A stretch of DNA of 64,000 nucleotides from Lysobacterales bacterium (GTDB taxonomy: Bacteria > Pseudomonadota > Gammaproteobacteria > Xanthomonadales > Xanthomonadaceae), in the NCBI GenBank assembly GCA_017302135.1, contig JAFLDZ010000001.1, positions 124,001 through 188,000 on the forward strand, written 5' to 3'. The notes under the pieces are model-generated. The model saw only the letters and a list, made by a program, of their open reading frames with translations, had not been told where the DNA came from and did not search any database. Shown piece after piece: positions 57,778-64,000 of the stretch (position 1 is the stretch's first letter; the number at the start of each line of letters is the position of its first letter). The position numbers and the translations under genes are program-made.

Positions 57778-58269
57778 TCACCAGCAATAGTCGAGCGTTT
57801 GCGTACCGGTCTTGGTTTTCGCGCCCAGCTGATTGATGCTGAGCGTGCCGCAATCGGTGTCTTTCGCCGCCTGCAGGCCTTGGGGCGTTGCCGTCAGCGT
57901 GTATGTTCTTTCGGCGACTGCGGTGAGAGCGACGTTGTAGTGGTTCGTGACATCGGCGCCTGCGGTACATGCGGGAAGCACCACTGCAGCGTTGGCCGGA
58001 GGCGCGGTCTGGTTGTAGCGCAGGTTGGTTGTGAAGAAGCGCTGCATGAACAGCTCGGACTCGAGCAGGCAGGATTTCGCCGCACCGCGACGGGTCTTGA
58101 CCACCGAATCCTGATACGCCGGATAGGCGATCGCGGACAACACGGCGATGATCAACACGACGATGATCAACTCGACCAGGGTGAAGCCCGTGGCCGTACG
58201 GCGGGATGCCGGACGGCTCGGTCGGCGACTCAGTGGGCGATGGGTCATACGGTTGGGGGTCATCGTCAT
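57778..58269 (-). CDS. pilE: Minor type IV pilin PilE
   Basis: 163 aa from ATG 58269, whose ATGA overlaps the pilY1 stop. A long basic leader (about 28 residues, Arg/Pro-rich) precedes the prepilin peptidase site G-FTLVE, with the class III hydrophobic helix (LIIVVLIIAVLSAIAYP). The C-terminal part contains the Cys pair (CGTL … DYCW) for the D-loop. Last gene of the minor pilin operon; MTHRPL is a possible shorter start. Confidence 0.9.
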   Translation of the reverse strand: MTMTPNRMTHRPLSRRPSRPASRRTATGFTLVELIIVVLIIAVLSAIAYPAYQDSVVKTRRGAAKSCLLESELFMQRFFTTNLRYNQTAPPANAAVVLPACTAGADVTNHYNVALTAVAERTYTLTATPQGLQAAKDTDCGTLSINQLGAKTKTGTQTLDYCW

Positions 58270-61200
58270 CTCCGGATGATTTCGCGCCAGGAGATACGGC
58301 CACCGTAAAGGGCCGGATCCAGCGGTGTGGAAGCGAGCGTCGCCAACGAACCGCCGGCAACCAGCAATCGGTCGAGCAATGCGGGGTCGGTCACCATGCC
58401 AACGCCAAGGTCGATCGAGCCGACTGCGGTGTTGCCGACGCCCATCGTGTCGTTGCCGAATTCGCCGTCGCGATTGGCGTCGAACAAACCCGTCAGGAGA
58501 CTGGTGCCGGTGAACGCATCGATCGCGTTGATATAGCCGCGACCCGGCAGACACGGATTACTGGTGCTCGGAATGATGCTGCCCGCGATCAATGCGTTTT
58601 TCACCACCTGCTGGTCGCCGACCATGCGTTCGCCTTCCAGCGTGTTGCCGGGTGGCAAATCGAGATCGATGTACCAACCTTTGCTTCCCAGCGGAAGTGC
58701 GCTGTTCGGCTCGAAGGCACGGTTCCTGGTCCCAGCATCGTAGAGCGCGATGTTGCGCGCGGTCATGCCGGTGCGGGTCACCGAGGAGGCGGCACTTTCG
58801 TCGTCGATCACGCCATACCACGTCTGCCGGGATGTATCAGTGATATCGCCGGTGCTCAGCAGACGGCCGGTGCCGAAGAAGACCCAACGCTTGTCGGTCG
58901 CCGGGTCGACGGCGATCGTCACGCCGCCGGTCACCGGTTGCGTTCCAGCTGCGATAGGTGCGTACAGCGGCCGGTTATCGGCGACCTGCCACTGCGAGGG
59001 ATTGCTGTCGGACAGGTCGAACTTCCACAGATTTCCCCGCAAATCGCCCGCGTACACGGTGTCGACCGTGCCGTTGCCATCGTCATCCCACCCGCGCGGC
59101 GCGGCAAGACCATTCGAGGTGACGGGCGAACCGACGCCGGTGTCGATCTCGGCGATCTTCGCGCCGGTCACCAGATCCAGCACGAAGAGCACGGCACGCT
59201 CGCTGGTGCTGTTGAGGCCGTTCGAGACGATCAGGCCGGTGCTGCCATCGTTGAGTTTCGCGATGATCGGCCGGCTCAGGACCTGCCCCATATCGCCATC
59301 GAAGCTGCTGTCCTTGTCCCACAGCACTTTTGTGGGGCCGAAGATGGTGGGATCGGTCACGTCGAGCGCATACAGACCTCTACCGCCGCGACCCAGGCTG
59401 CCGACCAGCACGGTACGGTTCGCAAGCTCACGACTGGTCGACGTGATGATCGGACCGTCGACGAAGAAGTGGTGGCCGTAGTCGGGTTCGCTGTACGCCT
59501 TGAGTTTCGCCAGATCGATACCGCGCGGAACATAAGCGAAGCGTTCGACGCCATCGGACGCGTTGAACGCATGCAGCATGCCGTCGTTCGCACCGACATA
59601 GACCGTTTCGACAGTGGTCGATGTCTTCACATAGGTCGGCGAGCTGTTGACGATATCGCCGAGCAGCGTATTGCGGTCGCGCATCACGCCTGTCGCGTTG
59701 AACTGCGGCTCCTGAGTGCGGTCGCCACGGATGTAATTCGCGACCGCAGGCGTCAATGCGGTGTTCTGCGCGGTCGTGGGGAAGGTCGTCCCGGCCGTGC
59801 CGTTGTGGGTGTAGATACTGCGTGAGGCGAGCACGGGAATGGTGGCGGTCCACAGCGGATTGGCGACATCGACGCCCGTGCCGGAAACCGGATAGGCCTG
59901 CACTTCGCCGTACCACTTCGAAGAGAAGAACTTCGCCTGGAATACCTTGGTACCTGCGGAGGTCGACGTACCGGTCACGGTCGCATTGGAGCCCGAGCCG
60001 CGCCGCGCGGCGATCGCGCGCAATGCACTGCCGAGGCCATCCGCGAATTCTTCCGGGTTGCCCGCCGCCACGAACGCACCATGGCCATTCACAGATGCGT
60101 GGAACAGGTCGTCGATGCGCTCCTGGTCCTCGTTGTCCATCGGGTTCGGCCAGACTTTGGCACCGCTGGTCAACGCCGGGATATCGACCTTCGGGTCGAG
60201 CGTACCCTTGAGACCGATCGAGATGCCGAAAGTGACCATGTGCTGCCAGAACGCCGGATTCGACGCGGACGCCGGCACCGTATTGATCAGGCCGGTGCGC
60301 AGATCCCGTTTCCAGTAATGCATCGCGACGTCGGCAAGCGTGTTGCTCCAGCTGTCCTGAAACGGCCGCGCTGCGGTATAGGTGTAGGGCGGACCGTCCG
60401 GCCGTGTGATCGCGGCACCGTTGGCATTGTCGGTATTGCCGACGGCGGTGCCACCGCTGTTCCAGTAGCCGTCGGTGGTCAGGATCGTGAAGTTCTGACG
60501 GCACTCGAACTGCAGAGCGGTCGCCTGCGGGCCCCACGGGCCATTGGCTCCGGTCTCCTCGAAATACGCGCCCGCCCGGGCCAGCGCCGGAATCAACGGC
60601 GTGCCGTTGTTGGCATCGGCGGCGAACAGGCGGTCGAACCACACCCGGCGGTTTTCGCCCGGGTTGTTGCCCTTGAACAAGCCGTTGTTGTTGGCCACCG
60701 GGATACGGAATTCGTTCCTCTGCCAGATCGTGGTGAAACCGACGCGGTAATCGCTGTCGTCGTTGAACACGCTGGGATCGTTGAACGCGTAGCTGGCGCC
60801 GGCCTTGGCGACCTTGGTCCGGGTCCGGTGATAGGAGAACCAGTTGGCGAAATTGGCCTTTTCCTGGGCCAGATTGCGGGTGACGCTGCCCCAGGTGAAG
60901 GACGCGACGTTGTTGCAACTGTTGTAGCCCACCGGCGACACGAACTGCCAATTGCAAGCGGTCGCGGTACCATCCGTGCGGAACTGATAGCGCGTGTACT
61001 GGCGCGAATCCGCGAGGTCGTTGTTGGTCGCGGTCGGCACATAGAACGTCTGCGTCGAACCACTCAAATTGGTGGTGCCGCCGCTCGCCAACGTAGTGCT
61101 GTTGAAAACCGCCGTGTAAGGCGTGTCGTTCATGAAGGTGCCGTCGGCGCGCTGCCAGCCCCGATAGGTACTGTTCGGGTTGTAATACAGCGTATTCCGC

Positions 61201-61478
61201 GTGTAGGTCTGCAACTGGATCGCATTCGGGGTGGTTGCGGGCACGCCGCCCGAATTGAATGGGCCCGGCATGAAGTCCCACGCCATCGAACCCGAATCGT
61301 CGAGGATGAACCAGATGTTCGGCGGCACGCCGTTGTTGGTCTGCATCGGCGTGTCCGGCAGCGAGACCGCCGCGTGCACGGGCAGGCCGAGCACGGTGAC
61401 GATGCAGGCCAACACGGGCGCCAGACGCGACATGCGCGCGGGACGGGCGGTGACGGCGTTACGGGAAGTAGTGTTCAC
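58266..61478 (-). CDS. pilY1: Type IV pilus biogenesis protein and tip adhesin PilY1
   Basis: 1070 aa. Signal peptide to about residue 36. N-terminal vWA-like part with the MIDAS motif DDSGS (residues 60-64). C-terminal seven-bladed beta-propeller (PilY1 family) with LVGSLGRGGRGLYALD and an EF-hand-like Ca site DDDGNGTVD at 798-806. A second Asp-rich loop, D1000ANRDGEFGND1010, lies near the C-terminus. PilY1 caps the pilus and controls retraction and adhesion. Shorter than many homologues (about 1150-1250), mainly in the N-terminal half. Confidence 0.93.
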   Translation of the reverse strand: MNTTSRNAVTARPARMSRLAPVLACIVTVLGLPVHAAVSLPDTPMQTNNGVPPNIWFILDDSGSMAWDFMPGPFNSGGVPATTPNAIQLQTYTRNTLYYNPNSTYRGWQRADGTFMNDTPYTAVFNSTTLASGGTTNLSGSTQTFYVPTATNNDLADSRQYTRYQFRTDGTATACNWQFVSPVGYNSCNNVASFTWGSVTRNLAQEKANFANWFSYHRTRTKVAKAGASYAFNDPSVFNDDSDYRVGFTTIWQRNEFRIPVANNNGLFKGNNPGENRRVWFDRLFAADANNGTPLIPALARAGAYFEETGANGPWGPQATALQFECRQNFTILTTDGYWNSGGTAVGNTDNANGAAITRPDGPPYTYTAARPFQDSWSNTLADVAMHYWKRDLRTGLINTVPASASNPAFWQHMVTFGISIGLKGTLDPKVDIPALTSGAKVWPNPMDNEDQERIDDLFHASVNGHGAFVAAGNPEEFADGLGSALRAIAARRGSGSNATVTGTSTSAGTKVFQAKFFSSKWYGEVQAYPVSGTGVDVANPLWTATIPVLASRSIYTHNGTAGTTFPTTAQNTALTPAVANYIRGDRTQEPQFNATGVMRDRNTLLGDIVNSSPTYVKTSTTVETVYVGANDGMLHAFNASDGVERFAYVPRGIDLAKLKAYSEPDYGHHFFVDGPIITSTSRELANRTVLVGSLGRGGRGLYALDVTDPTIFGPTKVLWDKDSSFDGDMGQVLSRPIIAKLNDGSTGLIVSNGLNSTSERAVLFVLDLVTGAKIAEIDTGVGSPVTSNGLAAPRGWDDDGNGTVDTVYAGDLRGNLWKFDLSDSNPSQWQVADNRPLYAPIAAGTQPVTGGVTIAVDPATDKRWVFFGTGRLLSTGDITDTSRQTWYGVIDDESAASSVTRTGMTARNIALYDAGTRNRAFEPNSALPLGSKGWYIDLDLPPGNTLEGERMVGDQQVVKNALIAGSIIPSTSNPCLPGRGYINAIDAFTGTSLLTGLFDANRDGEFGNDTMGVGNTAVGSIDLGVGMVTDPALLDRLLVAGGSLATLASTPLDPALYGGRISWREIIRR

Positions 61479-61490
61479 GGGTGCCTCGGT

Positions 61491-62021
61491 TTATTTGCCG
61501 GCATAAATGGTTTGGAGCATGACGGACGCGCGTCCGGCCTGCTGGCTGCGCACGGTGACCCGGTATCGCGGCGTCAGGCACAGGGGATGGATCGGTGAGA
61601 GCTTGTCGCAGTCGCGCCAGTTCGGGCCTTCGCCCATCTCTTCGACGATGTACTGGGGCGCATCGGTACTGGTATCAAACACGGACCCGACGCGCCACGC
61701 ATTGAAACCCGGATCGAGCCAACGTTCGACAGCGGTGGGATCCGGGCGCGAGCACAGGCCTTGGGCATCGCAGCCAGCGGCGGGAAAATTCGCCGGATTC
61801 GGCGTCAACGTCGCTTCAGCCTCACGCAGTCCGGCCTCGGCCACCTGGAAGCCCAGGCTACGATCCAGGAGATTGGAGGTCATCCGCTCTTCGAGAATCG
61901 TGCTGCGCAAACTGGCAAGCCCCAACAGCGTCATCAACAGCAACAAAATCAGCACCACCACGAGAGTGGCACCGCGCTGTCCTCGATTCGATGCGACGCG
62001 ATAACGTGGATATGTGTTCAT
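61491..62021 (-). CDS. pilX: Minor pilin PilX
   Basis: 176 aa from ATG 62021, overlapping the pilW stop (ATGA). The N-terminus QRG-ATLVVVLILLLLMTLLGLASL matches the PilX_N domain; position +5 after cleavage is Val, not Glu, which is usual in PilX and GspK-like pilins. LEERMTSN continues the conserved block. Part of the pilus-initiating tip complex. Confidence 0.92.
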   Translation of the reverse strand: MNTYPRYRVASNRGQRGATLVVVLILLLLMTLLGLASLRSTILEERMTSNLLDRSLGFQVAEAGLREAEATLTPNPANFPAAGCDAQGLCSRPDPTAVERWLDPGFNAWRVGSVFDTSTDAPQYIVEEMGEGPNWRDCDKLSPIHPLCLTPRYRVTVRSQQAGRASVMLQTIYAGK

Positions 62022-63082
62022 TCCATGCGGTTCCGGAGGGTGACGGTATGCGCGATGCGACGCTGCAGCTGCGCGCCGCCGATGCCCGCGCCGTCGGCAC
62101 TGAGCATGTCGAGCGTCACGCGCACAGCAGTCACGTCGTTCCAGCGATTGGCGGGGATCAGCGTCGCATCGACATAGTTCGCAGCACCTTCGAGCAGGTA
62201 CTGCATTTCCATGTCGTTGACGCCTTCGGCGATTTCCTGTTCGGTCACCGCCAGGACGCCAGCGGTATTGACCACGGCGCTTCGGAAGAGCGAACGGCCG
62301 CCATTCGGCGTCGTACCGACATACCAGCGCACCGGCTGCATGCGCACGACCGTGGCGCTGGCCATGTTGTCCACCGGATTCGGACCGTACAGTTTTGTCC
62401 TGCCGCCGGGGGTGCATACCGCAGGGTTGGCGTATCCCAGCCCTTTGGTGCAATTTCCCGGCGCGGCGCCTGCGTTGGCATGTTCGATCCTGTTGCCAGC
62501 AACACTGGTCACCTGGAACAGAGAAGCCTCACGCCAATCGCACACGATGGCGAGATCGGAATTCCTGAATCCATGGTCCGCCGTATTGAGCACGAATTGC
62601 GTCGTATTTGGCGTATGCGAAGAAACCGTGGCAGCGCTGGAACTGTCCGCCGACATCAGATCGATGGCGTCGGCCCCGACCACGCGACCGGGAGGGTTGC
62701 CGCCCGGGATCGCAGCTTCATAGCCGCGGATACCGTTATTCCAGTTGGTCCACCACTGCGCCGTCGGGTTGTTGAGCACATTGACGAGCTTCAAGGGCTC
62801 TTTGCGATCGGCGTTGCCGCAGGGATTGCCCCCCGCTTCGCGCAGATCGCGGGCCATGAGTTCGAAGGCCATGCGCCCGTTCTCCTGCACACGACCCAAG
62901 CCTTCGGTAGCGCGGTAGGTCGCGCGATTGGAGATGAAGATCGCGCTGGCGCTGCCGACCACCAGCAGGCCGAGCATCATCGCAATCATCAATTCGACCA
63001 GAGTGAGTCCGCGAACAGTTGAACGCGCGCCAGTCCGGCCGTGAGCGGCATATCGCCGCAAATGAATGATCTTCGGGGTCAT
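62018..63082 (-). CDS. pilW: Minor pilin PilW
   Basis: 354 aa. Leader ends at VRG-LTLVELMIAMMLG with Glu5. A large globular C-terminal domain carries NGRMAFELMARDLREAGG (PilW signature) and several Cys. Works with PilV and PilX at the pilus tip. Its start overlaps pilV by 4 nt. Confidence 0.93.
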   Translation of the reverse strand: MTPKIIHLRRYAAHGRTGARSTVRGLTLVELMIAMMLGLLVVGSASAIFISNRATYRATEGLGRVQENGRMAFELMARDLREAGGNPCGNADRKEPLKLVNVLNNPTAQWWTNWNNGIRGYEAAIPGGNPPGRVVGADAIDLMSADSSSAATVSSHTPNTTQFVLNTADHGFRNSDLAIVCDWREASLFQVTSVAGNRIEHANAGAAPGNCTKGLGYANPAVCTPGGRTKLYGPNPVDNMASATVVRMQPVRWYVGTTPNGGRSLFRSAVVNTAGVLAVTEQEIAEGVNDMEMQYLLEGAANYVDATLIPANRWNDVTAVRVTLDMLSADGAGIGGAQLQRRIAHTVTLRNRME

Positions 63083-63555
63083 ATGCGTGTCGTCGTACTG
63101 AAGGTCTGCGTCGAAGAGCCGGACGTGCCCCGGGAATCATCCCAACGCACGGAGATCGTGCACAGGGCGCCCACGCAGGCGACCTGGCCGCAGGCAGTCG
63201 TGCCGAGATTCTGCTGGAGCGTATCGATCCACGCGCGCTTGTCGTTCGCGACCAGATTGCCGGCGCCGGGAACCGCGCAGGTCATGGCCATGTTGTAGGC
63301 GCCCGCGCGTGCGGCATTGGGATTGGCCCGCATCGCATCGAGAATGGTGTAGACATGCATGACGCCCTGGCTGCGTTCGAGCGAGCTCTGGCTGTTGCGC
63401 AGCGCAGTCGCCTGCATGGCGGCGACGCCGAGCAGACCGATCGCGAGTACGAGCACCGCGACCAGCACTTCGATCAGACCGACACCGCGAACGGCAGCGG
63501 CGGACCTGGGCGCCCGTCTACGGAAAGGAGAAAGAGAGGAGGATTGAGCTGACAT
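63079..63555 (-). CDS. pilV: Minor pilin PilV
   Basis: 158 aa. Basic leader ending in VRG, then VGLIEVLVAVLVLAIGLLGVAAMQ, the PilV-type helix with Glu5. The body includes the RSQGVMHVYTILDAMRANPNAARAGAY segment. Its ATG shares one base with the fimT stop (TAATG), indicating translational coupling. Confidence 0.93.
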   Translation of the reverse strand: MSAQSSSLSPFRRRAPRSAAAVRGVGLIEVLVAVLVLAIGLLGVAAMQATALRNSQSSLERSQGVMHVYTILDAMRANPNAARAGAYNMAMTCAVPGAGNLVANDKRAWIDTLQQNLGTTACGQVACVGALCTISVRWDDSRGTSGSSTQTFSTTTRI

Positions 63556-64000
63556 TAGTTATCCGCCGGAGTCGGGCAAGCCCCTGCCGCATCGATGGGA
63601 GGTCTGACCGTGATGCGTCCACCGATCGCGATGTTGATGTCGCGAACGTTCAGTTCGGGATCAGTGACGGGGAGACATACGCGCACGTTCGCCTGCAGCA
63701 GATCATTGCCCGCATAAGCCTGCCCGTCCGCACGGAACAGCACTGTACGGTTGATCATATTGGGGCTGCTGGACACTTGAACAGGCGCTGCAAAGACGCC
63801 TGCACGCACGACTTCATTGGCTTCGACAGCAATCACCAGCCAGCCAACCCAAGGTGTATTGCCGGTACAGGTGGCGCCATCGCTGCTTTCGCAAAAAGCT
63901 GTGCGGGCATTGCGGCGGACCGCTTCCGAACGGGCGATCTGCATGGCCGCGACAATTTCGTTGGCGTTCGAAGTCAGACGATTGCCGTTCGACATGCCGG
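63555..64000 (-). CDS. fimT: FimT/GspH-type minor pilin, 5' end outside the window
   Basis: The reading frame runs to the window edge, so the prepilin leader and helix are missing. What remains begins within NRLTSNANEIVAAMQIARSEAVRRN, the hallmark of FimT/GspH pseudopilins, followed by the GspH domain (FCESSDGATC; VLFRADGQAY). First gene of the minor pilin operon; FimT can bind DNA in transformation. The ATG at 63995 is internal, not a start. Confidence 0.9.
   Translation of the reverse strand, partial: GMSNGNRLTSNANEIVAAMQIARSEAVRRNARTAFCESSDGATCTGNTPWVGWLVIAVEANEVVRAGVFAAPVQVSSSPNMINRTVLFRADGQAYAGNDLLQANVRVCLPVTDPELNVRDINIAIGGRITVRPPIDAAGACPTPADN

Overview
This is a 64 kb piece of high-GC gammaproteobacterial chromosome, most likely from the Xanthomonadaceae (Lysobacter/Xanthomonas-like). 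That placement is an inference from gene order (pabB-pabC-mltG-tmk-holB-pilZ; fabH-fabD-fabG-acpP-fabF; fimT-pilV-pilW-pilX-pilY1-pilE), the protein families and REP-type repeats; no rRNA or other marker gene is present. No tRNA, CRISPR array, transposase or phage gene was recognised.

Left end (1-3.8 kb): accessory DNA. The first ~0.9 kb is clearly richer in A+T than the rest and holds the end of one gene and a complete paralogue of it, of unknown function. Then come a proline-rich XRE-type regulator, a large Ala-rich lipoprotein and a small unknown gene.

3.8-16.6 kb: metabolism and transport. A Rieske oxygenase, an APC-family permease, a Bcr/CflA drug exporter, a tandem glycine riboswitch that controls gcvP (glycine decarboxylase), a large TonB-dependent receptor, two tandem small secreted four-cysteine proteins and a DUF938 methyltransferase.

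17.0-28.3 kb: a long minus-strand housekeeping block, yceD-rpmF-fabH-fabD-fabG-acpP-fabF-pabB-pabC-mltG-tmk-holB-pilZ: fatty-acid initiation and elongation, p-aminobenzoate synthesis, peptidoglycan cleavage, dTMP kinase, clamp-loader delta prime and the pilus protein PilZ. plsX is missing from its usual place between rpmF and fabH.

28.4-43 kb: mixed envelope and stress genes. A membrane coiled-coil protein, the Maf pyrophosphatase YceF, a GT39 glycosyltransferase, a MoxR-DUF58-transglutaminase operon, an Slp lipoprotein, a rhomboid protease, a 2OG oxygenase, an alkyltransferase-like protein, a Pit phosphate transporter with its PhoU-like partner (possible Pho box upstream), a CorC/HlyC-type CBS protein and ExoD.

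43-53.7 kb: a PhnD-like periplasmic protein overlapping a membrane GGDEF-EAL protein (c-di-GMP signalling), trmJ, suhB, and queA-tgt-yajC-secD-secF (queuosine tRNA modification and the Sec accessory complex).

53.7-57.6 kb: an IPNS-like oxygenase and an Lrp/AsnC regulator, divergent from a class III aminotransferase across a 19-bp palindrome, then upp.

57.7-64 kb: minor type IV pilin operon (fimT, cut by the window, then pilV-pilW-pilX-pilY1-pilE), nearly every junction overlapping, on the minus strand. With pilZ at 17 kb this points to a type IV piliated cell.

A feature that cuts across the window: three unrelated coding genes (APC permease, mltG, 2OG oxygenase) contain tandem 15-nt repeats with a related consensus, in-frame but on opposite strands relative to the genes. 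This suggests a DNA-level microsatellite family tolerated as pentapeptide repeats.
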